The position numbers were made by a program, and so were the translations under genes. A stretch of 64,000 bases of DNA from an uncultured Bacilli bacterium (GTDB taxonomy: Bacteria; Bacillota_I; Bacilli_A; RF39; UBA660), in the NCBI GenBank assembly GCA_934096295.1, contig CAKOLL010000001.1:186001-250000 (forward strand), read 5' to 3'. The notes below the pieces were generated by a model. That model was not told the DNA's origin. It ran no database searches and was given only the letters and a program-made list of their open reading frames with translations. This document shows, piece after piece, positions 25,836 to 35,414 of the stretch (the stretch's first letter is position 1; each line of letters starts with the position of its first letter).

Positions 25836-28019
25836 TTAAATATTTATAGGATTAAAATCTATTTCTATTCTAACTTCTTTATTCATAATAAATAAATTAT
25901 CTAATTCTTTTAAAACTGTTTTTAAATTATCACACTTTTTATATTTTATTATAATTTGCATTCGATATTCATTATTAAATTTAAATACTTGAGCTGTTGT
26001 TGGACCTAAAACGATAGCTTCTTCTAGGCTTTTATCTAAAAATGTTTTTACTTTCTTACTAGCTTCAATTGTTTTATTATAATCTTTACCTATTACTTTT
26101 AAACTAACCAAATAGTAATAAGGTGGATATTTCAATTTTTTTCTAAAATTCATTTCATATAAATAAAATTTATCATAACTATTTTCTTTAATGCAATTTA
26201 TTACATAATTATCAGGATTAAATGTTTGAATGATTACTTCTCCGGGATATGTACTTCTTCCACTTCGCCCAGCAACTTGATGAAGTAAGGCAAATGTATT
26301 TTCACTAGCTTTAAAATTAGGAATATTTAAAGTGGTATCAGCATTTATTACTCCGACTAAAGTAACTTTTGGAAAGTCTAGTCCTTTACTAATCATTTGA
26401 GTTCCAAGTAATATATTATATTTTTCATTTTTAAAATCATCGATTATTTTTTCATGTGCACCTTTTCTTCTCGTAGTATCTTGATCCATTCTAACTATTT
26501 TAGCTTCTGGTAATAATTCTTTTAACTTTTCTTCTAATTTTTCAGTTCCGAGGCCATAATAATTCAAAGATTTTTCTTTACACTCTGGACATAATTCTTC
26601 ACATCTTTGTTGAAAACCACAATAATGACATATCAAATTATTTGTTGATTTATGATAAGTTAAGGTTATGTCACAACTTGGACATTTATATGTAAATCCA
26701 CAATTACTACATGTTATAAAAGTTGAAAAGCCTCGACGATTTAAAAGTAAAATAACTTGTTCATTTTTAGCAATTTTCTCTTTTATTTTACTAATTAAAA
26801 GATCACTAAATATCATGTTTCTTTTTTTCATTTCTGGTTCCATATCCACCACAGTTATTGTTGGAAGAATAGCTGTTCCTACTCTATTTTTTAAAGTTAG
26901 TAATGTAAAGACTCCTTTATCAGCTCTCGCTTTACTTTCTAAAGATGGTGTTGCACTAGCTAAAACAACGGGAATATTATTATACTTTCCCCGATGCATT
27001 GCGATATCTTTAGCATTATATCTAGGATTATTATCTTGCTTGTAACTACTGGAATCTTCTTCATCAATTATAATTATACCTAGATTTTTAACCGGAGCAA
27101 AAATTGCACTACGAGTACCTACCACAACATGAACCTCACCGCGATAAATTTTTAAATATTCATCATACTTTTCTCCTTCAGATAATGAACTATGTAAAAT
27201 TGCTACATCACTACCAAAAGTCTCATAAAATCTCTTAGCAATTTGATGCGTTAAGCTTATTTCGGGAACCAATACTATGCCAGTTTTTCCTTCTTTTATG
27301 ATACTTTCTATTAATTTTATATATACCTCAGTTTTTCCTGATCCAGTTATTCCATATAATAAGAATGGTTCAAAGTGATTAAATGATGATTTTACTTTTT
27401 CATATACTATCTCTTGATCACTAGTTAACGTTTTATTTATATTACTTGTATTTTTATTAATACGATATTTTTGAACCTTTTTTATATCTATTAATTCAAG
27501 CTCTATTAAAGTTTTAATGATACTTGAACTATAATTTTTCTTTAGTAATTCATTATTATCTAAAACTTGTTTTAAAACTTTTACTTGGGCTTTTCTTTTA
27601 TTTTCATAGATATTAATATAATCTATTACTTTTTTTCTATCTTTTATAATTATATATTCATCATATAAATCATAATTTGATGTATTCTTTTTTACTTTTA
27701 GACTTGATGGAAGCATTGTTTGATATGCAGTTATCATCGTACATAAAGTAGATTCTGATAAATATTTTCCAAGTTCCATTAATTCTTTATTTAAAACTAA
27801 CTTTTCATCTACGATACTTGAAATATACTTAAGTTCGTAAGATGTATCATCACATATATCTATTATTTCCATAATAAAACCTACCACTTGTTGAAATCCA
27901 AAAGGTACTAAAACTTTCATTCCGACTTGAATTTTATCTTGTAAATATTCCGGTATCATATATATAAATTCTTTATCTAATTTTTTTATACTATATTCAA
28001 TTATTACTTTTGCGTACAT
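25836..28019 (-). CDS. priA: Primosomal helicase PriA
   Basis: Restarts stalled replication forks by binding branched DNA and loading the replicative helicase. The 727-residue protein has an N-terminal DNA-binding domain, helicase Walker A GITGSGKTEV (near 218), and an eight-cysteine zinc region (CSNCGFTYKCPSC ... CHYC ... CPEC). Motifs further on are LLGTQMISKGLDFP and HQVAGRSGRS. The Walker B box reads IIIDEEDSSSYKQ, whereas PriA normally has DEEH; the change to DEED is a small oddity. It follows rpe on the same strand. Confidence 0.96.
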   Translation of the reverse strand: MYAKVIIEYSIKKLDKEFIYMIPEYLQDKIQVGMKVLVPFGFQQVVGFIMEIIDICDDTSYELKYISSIVDEKLVLNKELMELGKYLSESTLCTMITAYQTMLPSSLKVKKNTSNYDLYDEYIIIKDRKKVIDYINIYENKRKAQVKVLKQVLDNNELLKKNYSSSIIKTLIELELIDIKKVQKYRINKNTSNINKTLTSDQEIVYEKVKSSFNHFEPFLLYGITGSGKTEVYIKLIESIIKEGKTGIVLVPEISLTHQIAKRFYETFGSDVAILHSSLSEGEKYDEYLKIYRGEVHVVVGTRSAIFAPVKNLGIIIIDEEDSSSYKQDNNPRYNAKDIAMHRGKYNNIPVVLASATPSLESKARADKGVFTLLTLKNRVGTAILPTITVVDMEPEMKKRNMIFSDLLISKIKEKIAKNEQVILLLNRRGFSTFITCSNCGFTYKCPSCDITLTYHKSTNNLICHYCGFQQRCEELCPECKEKSLNYYGLGTEKLEEKLKELLPEAKIVRMDQDTTRRKGAHEKIIDDFKNEKYNILLGTQMISKGLDFPKVTLVGVINADTTLNIPNFKASENTFALLHQVAGRSGRSTYPGEVIIQTFNPDNYVINCIKENSYDKFYLYEMNFRKKLKYPPYYYLVSLKVIGKDYNKTIEASKKVKTFLDKSLEEAIVLGPTTAQVFKFNNEYRMQIIIKYKKCDNLKTVLKELDNLFIMNKEVRIEIDFNPINI

Positions 28020-28059
28020 CTAAGCCTCCGTATAAAATTCATTTTAACACGAGCAACAT

Positions 28060-28084
28060 AAAAACTCAATAAATTTTATTGAGT
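28060..28084 (-). terminator. Weak terminator after rpe
   Basis: A 10-bp stem, ACTCAATAAA/TTTATTGAGT (28064-28073 and 28075-28084), with almost no loop is followed on the minus strand by TTTTATG. The AT-rich stem and short U tract make it modest. Confidence 0.55.
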
Positions 28085-28714
28085 CTATTGTTTTTTTAAA
28101 CTATTTATTCTACTTTCAAAATCTTTACTCATGCATATATATGAGCCTGATATTACGCCATCAGCATTTATAACATCTTTAATAGTTTCATTATTTATAC
28201 CACCATCAATATATATTTCAAAACCATTTTCTTTTTTGTATTTTATTAATTCTTGCAATCTGTCTTTAGTGCTATCTAAAAATTTTTGACCACCTTTACC
28301 TGGTACTACACTCATTAAAAGAACTCTATCTATATAAGGAAAATAATGACTAAATGATTATATTTCTTCATTTGGATTAATAACTAATCCTCTTTTAATT
28401 CCATAATTATTAAGTTCATTTAATAGCCCAAATGCACTTGGTTCAGTGGATGGATGAATGTAGATACAACTAGGTTTTAGTTTTAATAAATCATTTAAAT
28501 AACCACTTGGTTTACTCACCATCATATGAATTTCTAAAGGTTTAATATTTTCTTTAAAAAGTATTGGTAAATGATTAATATCAAAATTTTTTGTTCCAGC
28601 ATATATACCATCCATTAAATCTACATGTATAGCATCTGCGCTGGTTTCATTTATTAAATCAATAGTTTTCTTTTGATCATATAAACTATTTATATAACTT
28701 ACGGTTATTTTCAT
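28085..28714 (-). pseudogene. rpe: Ribulose-phosphate 3-epimerase interrupted by an in-frame TAA
   Basis: The enzyme interconverts ribulose-5-P and xylulose-5-P. The frame is continuous from 28714 to 28085 except for one TAA at 28358-28360. Before it are HVDLMDG and EIHMMVSKP; after it come 14 codons without a Met, then LLMSVVPGKGGQKF and the phosphate-loop block IDGGINNE. The two parts together (about 209 residues) match a full epimerase, so this is a single nonsense change and not a deletion. The fold is also divergent (VSYINSLYD in place of SILSADF). If real, the pathway needs another epimerase or readthrough; a sequencing error is possible. Its start overlaps rsgA by 29 bases. Confidence 0.8.
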
Positions 28715-29540
28715 GGCACTCCTTTATAAATCTAGTATAATTAATATACCTTGAAGGAAGAATTATTCCTTTAGACATTGCTTCGATTACTTTGCAACCT
28801 CTTTCTTTTATGTGCATGCAATCTTTAAAATCACACTCATATTTTTGAAATTCTAAAAACGTTTCTTTTAACTTATCTTTATCAATATTATTTAAGTCTA
28901 GCGCTGAAAATCCTGGAGTGTCCACAAAAAATATTTTACCTATTTTGTATATTTCTGTATGTCTTGTTGTATGAACTCCACGATTTAAAGCCTCACTAAT
29001 TGGCTTTGTTTCAAGATTTAATCTTTTATCTAATTTATTTAATAAACTTGATTTACCTGCCCCAGTTTGACCTGTTAAAACTACAAGTTTATTTTTTAAG
29101 ATACTTTTTATTTTTCCTAAATGTTTATTATCCACAACTTTAATTCCTATACTTTTATAATATTTTATTAGTGGTTTTAAGTTTTTAAACTCATCTTTTG
29201 ATAACAGATCTAGTTTTGTTAAACAAATAACGGGTTCAATGTTATTAGCAAGAATTACACTTAGTTCTTTATCAAGTAGGCTTAATGATAAATCTGGCTT
29301 TTTAACACTTGTTACAATTAAAGCCATATCAACATTAGCTACAACTGGTCTTTCAAGTTCATTTACTCTAGGTAATATTTCTTCGATTGTTAAAGTAGAT
29401 TCATCAATTCTTACTATATCACCCACCAAAGGGGAAAGTCCTAAATTTCTAAACTTTCCCCTAGCACTACAAATATAATCAACCCCATTTACTGTAACTT
29501 TATATTGATTACTTATTTGTTTTGTGATTCTACCTTCCAT
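28686..29540 (-). CDS. rsgA: Ribosome small-subunit GTPase RsgA
   Basis: A late 30S assembly GTPase with circularly permuted motifs: an N-terminal OB-fold, then LTKLDL (G4), GQTGAGKSSL (G1) and DTPGFSALD (G3), then the zinc-binding C-terminal region C-x4-C-x-H-x(n)-C (CDFKDCMH ... GCKV). The length of 284 is normal. The ATG overlaps the prkC stop (TAATG), giving translational coupling. The order stp-prkC-rsgA-rpe is typical of Bacillota. Confidence 0.96.
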   Translation of the reverse strand: MEGRITKQISNQYKVTVNGVDYICSARGKFRNLGLSPLVGDIVRIDESTLTIEEILPRVNELERPVVANVDMALIVTSVKKPDLSLSLLDKELSVILANNIEPVICLTKLDLLSKDEFKNLKPLIKYYKSIGIKVVDNKHLGKIKSILKNKLVVLTGQTGAGKSSLLNKLDKRLNLETKPISEALNRGVHTTRHTEIYKIGKIFFVDTPGFSALDLNNIDKDKLKETFLEFQKYECDFKDCMHIKERGCKVIEAMSKGIILPSRYINYTRFIKECHENNRKLYK

Positions 29541-31285
29541 TAGTTTAATTCTCCATTATCATCTGGTTCTTCTTCAGTTGGAGCCACAGCTATATTAATT
29601 GTTAATTTTGCTCCGCTTACCACTGTTGTTCCTGCTGCTCTACTTTGATAAAATATTGATCCAGCTGGATGTTCTGTAGTTGCTACTTCTTTCTTAGTTA
29701 AAATTACACCATATTCACTACAGAAATTTTCTACTTCTTCAACACTGTAATTTTCATTTACAAAATCTGGATATTTATTGTCTAGTTTGGGAACATAAAG
29801 TGTAATTGAATCTCCTTCACTTATTTTTGTTCCAGCTTCAATAGATTGATCTATTATAATATTTTCTTTATAAGTTTCTCCATCTGTTAAATCTACTTCT
29901 TTTTTATCAATTATTACTTGAACTTTTAACGCTTCAAGTTTTCCCTTTATTTCTGATGCATTTTTACCTTTATAATCTTCGATAGTTATTTTTACATCTC
30001 CGAGTGAACGATAAATTATTACCTCAGTTCCAGCTTTTCTAATACTTCCAATTGCTGGTGATGTTCTAGAAACTTTTCCTTCATCTATAAGTTCATTGGC
30101 TTCTTCTCTTTGTTCATCGGATACTATAAACCCAGCATCTTGTAGTGCTTTTATGGCATCAGTTATTGAATAACCTGATACATCTGGAATAGCGGTTTGT
30201 TTTGATGATGTAATTTTAGGAATTAAAACAAATATAGTTGTAATTATTACTACAAGTCCAACAAAAACGCTTGCTAAGGTTATTAGTAACTTATTATCTG
30301 ATGTTGTTTCAGTATTTTTTGTTTTCTTTGCCACTTCTTTATCACCACTCTTTTCATTTTTATTTACTTTTGTCTTTTGTTCTTTAACTGTTTTTATTAG
30401 TTTTGTATCATCATAATCATTTTCAGGATACTTAAATGTAATCTTTAATTCATTTGCTCTGGATTCATCAAGACATGTTTTTAAATCTTCATGCATTTCT
30501 CTGGCATCACTATATCTATTTTTAGGATTTTTTGCTGTAGCCCTTAGTATTATGTTTTCAACACTTTGGGGAATATCTGGTAGCTCATCTCTAATACTTG
30601 GCATTGGTTCTTTTAAATGTTTTAAAGCTATTTCTACGGCATTGTCTCCGCGGAATGGGAGTTTACCTGTTAGAAGCTCATACATTAAAATACCAATTGA
30701 ATATATATCACTTTGAAGAGTTGCACCTTTGCCACTAGCTTGTTCTGGTGGTAAATAATGAACACTTCCCATGACGGAATTTGTTTGAGTAAGCTGAGTT
30801 GCATTCATAGCAACAGCTATACCAAAGTCTGTAATTTTTATAAGTCCATTTTCTAAAATTAGAATATTTTGAGGCTTGATATCACGGTGGATTATATAAG
30901 AATCGTGGGCAACACTTAAACCGTTTGTTATTTGAAGAGCTATATCAATTACCTCTGGTACAGTTAATTTACCACGTTTTTTAAGTAAAGCCTTTAAATG
31001 TTTGCCTTCAACATATTCCATCACTATATAATATTCACCATTATCTTCACCAACATCATAAACCTCAACAATATTGGGATTGGAGAGACTACTGGCAGAT
31101 AAGGCTTCTCTTTGGAAACGACGGACAAATTTTTCATCATTTGCTAGGTCGCCACGCAAAACTTTTACTGCAACATTTCTATCTAAAATGGTATCATATG
31201 CTAAATAAACATTAGCCATACCACCTTCACCAATAGATTTTATTATTTGGTATCTATCACTAATTTTTTGCCCCTTCATTATCAT
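29540..31285 (-). CDS. prkC: PASTA-domain Ser/Thr protein kinase
   Basis: Senses peptidoglycan fragments or lipid II and phosphorylates division, cell-wall and translation proteins. The 581 residues comprise an N-terminal Hanks-type kinase (IGEGGMANVYLAYD glycine loop, VAVKVL lysine, HRDIKPQNIL catalytic loop, ITDFGIA metal site), a juxtamembrane charged region, one transmembrane helix (about 330-352), and three extracellular PASTA repeats (from about 365, 435 and 505). A short acidic tail follows. It is coupled with stp upstream and rsgA downstream by overlapping start/stop codons. Confidence 0.97.
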   Translation of the reverse strand: MIMKGQKISDRYQIIKSIGEGGMANVYLAYDTILDRNVAVKVLRGDLANDEKFVRRFQREALSASSLSNPNIVEVYDVGEDNGEYYIVMEYVEGKHLKALLKKRGKLTVPEVIDIALQITNGLSVAHDSYIIHRDIKPQNILILENGLIKITDFGIAVAMNATQLTQTNSVMGSVHYLPPEQASGKGATLQSDIYSIGILMYELLTGKLPFRGDNAVEIALKHLKEPMPSIRDELPDIPQSVENIILRATAKNPKNRYSDAREMHEDLKTCLDESRANELKITFKYPENDYDDTKLIKTVKEQKTKVNKNEKSGDKEVAKKTKNTETTSDNKLLITLASVFVGLVVIITTIFVLIPKITSSKQTAIPDVSGYSITDAIKALQDAGFIVSDEQREEANELIDEGKVSRTSPAIGSIRKAGTEVIIYRSLGDVKITIEDYKGKNASEIKGKLEALKVQVIIDKKEVDLTDGETYKENIIIDQSIEAGTKISEGDSITLYVPKLDNKYPDFVNENYSVEEVENFCSEYGVILTKKEVATTEHPAGSIFYQSRAAGTTVVSGAKLTINIAVAPTEEEPDDNGELN

Positions 31286-32037
31286 GCTATTTCACCACTT
31301 TCTCTAACTAAATACGCAACAGATATATTGTCATTTCCCCCTCTAGCGTTACATTTTTTAATTAATTTTACGACTTTTTCTTCAACTGTTAAGTCATTTT
31401 CTAATAATACTTTTTCAATTTGTTCATCACTAAGCATTCCCGTTAGGCCATCACTGCATAGAAATACCGCATTAGATTCATTATCAACATCAAAAATATC
31501 TGGTTCACATTTTTCAGCTGCCCCCAAAGCTTTCATTAACACATTTTTCTTTGGATGATTTGCAGCTTGTTCCGGGGTTAAGTCTCCGGCATCAACGAGT
31601 AAATTTACTAAAGTATGTGGTTTAGTTACTTTGTGTAATTTATTATTCTTAATAACATAACCTGATGAGTCTCCGATATTAGCAAATATCAAAAAGTCTT
31701 TAGTAACTATAGCTGCTACTACAGTTGTTCCTAATCCTTTAGAATTTTCATTTTCTTCACCATAATTTAAAATTTCTTTATTTATTTCATTAATGTTATC
31801 GGATAACCAATTTACAGCATCTATCTTTGTACCAATTGATGCGCTTTCGGTAAATCTTTTTCCTAAATGAGCTACCGTTAAGGCACTGGCAACTTCACCT
31901 TTTCGGTGTCCTCCCATACCATCAGCTACAACACATAAATATTCACCGCTTATGTTTTTTAAAATTGTCACACTATCTTCATTATGTTCTCTTACTCTTC
32001 CAGTATCTGTTAAATAAAATGACTTCACTTTAATCAC
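31282..32037 (-). CDS. stp: PP2C-type Ser/Thr phosphatase, partner of PrkC
   Basis: A 251-residue metal-dependent phosphatase that reverses PrkC phosphorylation. PP2C motifs present are VADGMGGHRKGEVAS (metal-binding Asp-Gly), ANIGDSSGYVI, LCSDGLTGML and GGNDNISVA. The first metal aspartate block is HNEDSV near residue 18. It overlaps rlmN by 8 bases and prkC by 4, so it belongs to one co-translated run. Confidence 0.97.
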   Translation of the reverse strand: MIKVKSFYLTDTGRVREHNEDSVTILKNISGEYLCVVADGMGGHRKGEVASALTVAHLGKRFTESASIGTKIDAVNWLSDNINEINKEILNYGEENENSKGLGTTVVAAIVTKDFLIFANIGDSSGYVIKNNKLHKVTKPHTLVNLLVDAGDLTPEQAANHPKKNVLMKALGAAEKCEPDIFDVDNESNAVFLCSDGLTGMLSDEQIEKVLLENDLTVEEKVVKLIKKCNARGGNDNISVAYLVRESGEIA

Positions 32038-33046
32038 TCTCGCTTCTTAATTGTCCACAGGCTGCTTTAATATTGCCTCCGAATTCTCTTCTTACTGTTA
32101 CATTTATTCCATTTTCTTTTAATGTGTTATAAAATTTATCAATTCTTTTTTTATCACTTTTACTAAAATCTATGTTATTTGTTTCATTATATGGTATTAA
32201 ATTAACATATACATTCATACCACGTAATAATTTAACTAAAGCTAATGCTGAATCTATGTCATCATTAACCATATTAAGCATAACATATTCTATGGTTACT
32301 CGTCTATTAGTTTTTGCAATATATTCTTTAATTGCTTGTATAACAGTGTCAATATCATAGGCTTTATTAATAGGCATAATCTTATTTCTTATCTCATTTG
32401 TTGGAGCATGCAAGGATAATGCCAAGTTTACTTGTAAATCAAGATTACTAAATTCTTTAATCTTTGGAACTAATCCACAAGTTGAAACTGTAATATGTCT
32501 AGCCCCGATAGCAAGACCTTTGGCATCATTAATAATTTTTATGAAATCTATTATATTATCATAGTTATCAAATGGTTCACCAATTCCCATCATAACTACT
32601 GAATCAATTCTTTTACCAATATATTTTTCTATTAATAGAATTTGTTCTACGATTTCATAAGTTTCTAAGTTTCTGACCTTTTTAAGTCTTCCAGATTCAC
32701 AAAACCGACAGCCCATGTTACATCCGACTTGACTAGATACACAAACCGAAAGCCCATAATCATGTTCCATCAGCACTGCCTCAATTTTTTCTCCATCCAG
32801 GAGTCTAAATAAAAATTTCTTTACTAAAGGGCCTTCTTCTACAATTTCTATTTTGATAAAATCTGTACTAAAATCTTTCATTAATTTTTCTTGAATTTCT
32901 TTTTTTATATTTGAAAACTTAGTTATATCCCAAATTTTATGAATATATAACCATTCAAAAACTTGAGTAGCTTTAAACTTTTTTTCACCGATACTCTCAA
33001 AATAACTTTCTAATTTTTTTCTTGTAACTCCAAAAATATTATTCAT
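32030..33046 (-). CDS. rlmN: Dual-specificity 23S rRNA/tRNA adenine C2 methyltransferase (radical SAM)
   Basis: Methylates A2503 of 23S rRNA and A37 of some tRNAs. The radical SAM cluster motif is C-x3-C-x2-C in GCNMGCRFCESG (near residue 105), followed by GIGEPFDNYDN. The C-terminal catalytic cysteine lies in KAACGQLRSE. The 338 residues fit the family. It is placed between pgsA and stp; rsmB, which often sits beside fmt here, is not present in the cluster. Confidence 0.96.
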   Translation of the reverse strand: MNNIFGVTRKKLESYFESIGEKKFKATQVFEWLYIHKIWDITKFSNIKKEIQEKLMKDFSTDFIKIEIVEEGPLVKKFLFRLLDGEKIEAVLMEHDYGLSVCVSSQVGCNMGCRFCESGRLKKVRNLETYEIVEQILLIEKYIGKRIDSVVMMGIGEPFDNYDNIIDFIKIINDAKGLAIGARHITVSTCGLVPKIKEFSNLDLQVNLALSLHAPTNEIRNKIMPINKAYDIDTVIQAIKEYIAKTNRRVTIEYVMLNMVNDDIDSALALVKLLRGMNVYVNLIPYNETNNIDFSKSDKKRIDKFYNTLKENGINVTVRREFGGNIKAACGQLRSESD

Positions 33047-33050
33047 ATTA

Positions 33051-33773
33051 TCACGCTTTCTTTTTTGTTAATGACTTTAATAATTTTAAATTACCATAAT
33101 CCTTATACTTTTCATAGTAATTGTGGTCAAACATTAAATCTTTAAATGATACATTTTTAATTTCTTGATACAATCTTTCTTCTTCTTTTTTTCTTTTAGT
33201 AATAATCTTTTTATCTAATTTATTTTTATCACTAAAATATTCTATTATATAACTTATGATTGTTATGATTTCTATTATAAATAAGGGAAGCAATAAAATA
33301 AAAATTTTTTTATTACTGATATCTTTTAAATTTAAATAATGAATAAATCTATTATCTGTTAAAAGATAAATAAATGATATAACTAATCCTGCAACCCACA
33401 TTTTTATTTTACCAAATATGTTAGATTTTATATTCATACCTATATTATATTTTACGCTTTGGATTAAAGCTATAGTAAGCTCAAATATTATTAATATTAT
33501 TGCATATGGGGATATACTCATTAAAAGAAGCAAATTTATTACTAAAAATGCTTTGTCACTTAAGGCATCAAAAAGACTTCCAAAAAATGTTGATGCGTTT
33601 AGATTTCTAGCTAAAAAGCCATCAATAAAATCGGTGAAGAAACATAATGCCGATAATATGAATGTTGTAAGGCCCCCATATTTTTTATAAACTGGAATTA
33701 AAGCAAAAATCCCCACTACTCTAAGTAGGGTTATAAAATTAGTTATAATAAAATTTAACCATTTTTTATCCAT
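33051..33773 (-). CDS. pgsA: CDP-alcohol phosphatidyltransferase (PgsA-like)
   Basis: A 240-residue membrane enzyme with the family signature D-x2-D-G-x2-A-R-x8-G-x3-D-x3-D in DFIDGFLARNLNAS and FFGSLFDALSD (about residues 49-74). It probably makes phosphatidylglycerophosphate, though the cardiolipin or another CDP-alcohol branch cannot be excluded. Hydrophobic segments are spread to about residue 180, with a long charged cytoplasmic tail of about 55 residues that is unusual for PgsA. Confidence 0.87.
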   Translation of the reverse strand: MDKKWLNFIITNFITLLRVVGIFALIPVYKKYGGLTTFILSALCFFTDFIDGFLARNLNASTFFGSLFDALSDKAFLVINLLLLMSISPYAIILIIFELTIALIQSVKYNIGMNIKSNIFGKIKMWVAGLVISFIYLLTDNRFIHYLNLKDISNKKIFILLLPLFIIEIITIISYIIEYFSDKNKLDKKIITKRKKEEERLYQEIKNVSFKDLMFDHNYYEKYKDYGNLKLLKSLTKKKA

Positions 33774-33793
33774 TCTTTAATCCTCACTAAAAT

Positions 33794-34423
33794 TTATTTA
33801 TTAGTTATATTATCACACTTTCCAACATTTGTAAATTGTAATTCGTATGTCTTATTTTCATTAGTAATTGTAATATTTGTTATATTTTCTAAGTCAGTTT
33901 TAACTACCACTTTATATCCTTCTTTATTATAATTTATTTCTCTTGTACTTTCGTTTTTAGTAATATTATATAAATATTCTTTTAAGTTAGTAAATAATAT
34001 TTTTATATCTAAAAATGCTGTATCTGCTTCATCATAAAGATCAGACATTTCTTCTTTTTGATCTAATAATACTTTATATATTATTCCAGCCTCTTTAGAA
34101 TATTTTATAATTCCTTCATTATTTTCTTTATAACCTATATCACCGGTAGCTGATAATATTCCAGAATATATTATAATATTTTCTCCATTAATAACTCTAA
34201 AATTATATGAGTAACAACCATTTAAAAGGTCACTTTGCATTTCTTCATAGTTTTTAAATGTTAATGTTTCTTCTTTATTAGTATTATTATTTTTATTTTC
34301 ATTAGGATTATTATCTCCGTTTATAGCAAATACCACGATTAAAACAATAATGAATACCATCCATGCTGCAAATTTAATAGTAGCTTTTCCTTGTGTAGTT
34401 GACCAAAAACTATTATTTTCCAC
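33794..34423 (-). CDS. Hypothetical membrane-anchored protein, 209 aa
   Basis: Not recognised. It has one N-terminal transmembrane helix (about residues 18-38) after a short polar start, then an Asn-rich linker (NPNENKNNNTNKEE) and an outer domain of about 155 residues with alternating strands. No cysteine lipobox or catalytic motif is seen. It overlaps the end of fmt by 11 bases, so it is co-expressed with fmt and pgsA. The position is often taken by rsmB in relatives, but it shares no features with that protein. Confidence 0.75.
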   Translation of the reverse strand: MENNSFWSTTQGKATIKFAAWMVFIIVLIVVFAINGDNNPNENKNNNTNKEETLTFKNYEEMQSDLLNGCYSYNFRVINGENIIIYSGILSATGDIGYKENNEGIIKYSKEAGIIYKVLLDQKEEMSDLYDEADTAFLDIKILFTNLKEYLYNITKNESTREINYNKEGYKVVVKTDLENITNITITNENKTYELQFTNVGKCDNITNK

Positions 34424-35351
34424 TATTTACCTCCATATTTAAATAATTATCTTTATCTATTCCATTTAAGAAACTATTTATTTCCATTACTTTTTTACCA
34501 CTTGGTTTTATTTTCTTTAAATATATTATACCATTTTTACATGTTATACCTAATTTTTTCTTATCTATTTCTTTTATAATACCAACATTTTTGATTTCTT
34601 TTTCGATAAATTCTGCTTCTAAAACTTTTATCTCTTGATTATTAATTATTATATTTGCTAGTGGCCATGGATTTAAGCCTTTGATTTTTCCAATTATTTT
34701 TTTGCCTTCTTCATTAAAATTTAATCTTTCATCTTCTCTTTTTATCATCGGCGCCATTGTATAATTGTCCCCTTGCTTAATTCTAGCATTGGTCTTATCA
34801 AATATTGTTGGTAAAACATCAAACAATAAATCTCGTCCCACAACTGAAAGCTTATCATGAAGAGTTCCAACATTATCACTAACTAAAATGGGTATTTCTT
34901 TTATTTTAATGATATCTCCAGTATCCATTCCTTCATCCATATACATGATTGTTACACCAGTTACATCATCATTATTAAATAAACACCATTGTATCGGAGC
35001 AGATCCACGATATTTTGGTAATATTGATGCATGAACATTAATACATCCATACTTTGGCATGTCTAAGATTTCTTTAGGAATTATTTGTCCATAGGCACAA
35101 GTAACAATTAAGTCAATATCTAAGTTTTTTAGTTCTTCAAAATCTTTTCTGATTCTTATTGGTTGAAATACAGGAATGTTTTCTTCGATAGCTAGCTTTT
35201 TTACTGGACTAAAACTAACTGTTTTATCTTTACCTACGATTTTATCAGGTTGAGTTACCACCATTATAACATTTGTATTTTCAATTAACATTTTTAAGAC
35301 AGGTACTGAAAAGTCAGGGGTCCCCATAAAAACTATATTTTTGTTTTTCAT
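34413..35351 (-). CDS. fmt: Methionyl-tRNA formyltransferase
   Basis: Formylates initiator Met-tRNA. The 312-residue enzyme shows the start IVFMGTPDFSVPVLK, the tetrahydrofolate-site block NVHASILPKYRGSAPIQW and the later MDEGMDTGDI, with a typical OB-like C-terminal domain. The chosen start (ATG 35351) is the third of three close ATGs and has AGAGAG upstream. A deformylase gene is not adjacent here. Confidence 0.96.
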   Translation of the reverse strand: MKNKNIVFMGTPDFSVPVLKMLIENTNVIMVVTQPDKIVGKDKTVSFSPVKKLAIEENIPVFQPIRIRKDFEELKNLDIDLIVTCAYGQIIPKEILDMPKYGCINVHASILPKYRGSAPIQWCLFNNDDVTGVTIMYMDEGMDTGDIIKIKEIPILVSDNVGTLHDKLSVVGRDLLFDVLPTIFDKTNARIKQGDNYTMAPMIKREDERLNFNEEGKKIIGKIKGLNPWPLANIIINNQEIKVLEAEFIEKEIKNVGIIKEIDKKKLGITCKNGIIYLKKIKPSGKKVMEINSFLNGIDKDNYLNMEVNSGK

Positions 35352-35385
35352 ATTCATCATCTCTCTTACATTATATAATAAATTA

Positions 35386-35414
35386 GAAAAGAAGACAAGT
35401 TTTTACTTATCTTC
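35386..35414 (-). terminator. Terminator after topA
   Basis: A 10-bp stem with one mismatch or wobble, GAAGATAAGT/ACTTGTCTTC (35391-35400 and 35405-35414), and a 4-base loop is followed by TTTTC on the minus strand. It overlaps the topA stop. Confidence 0.65.
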
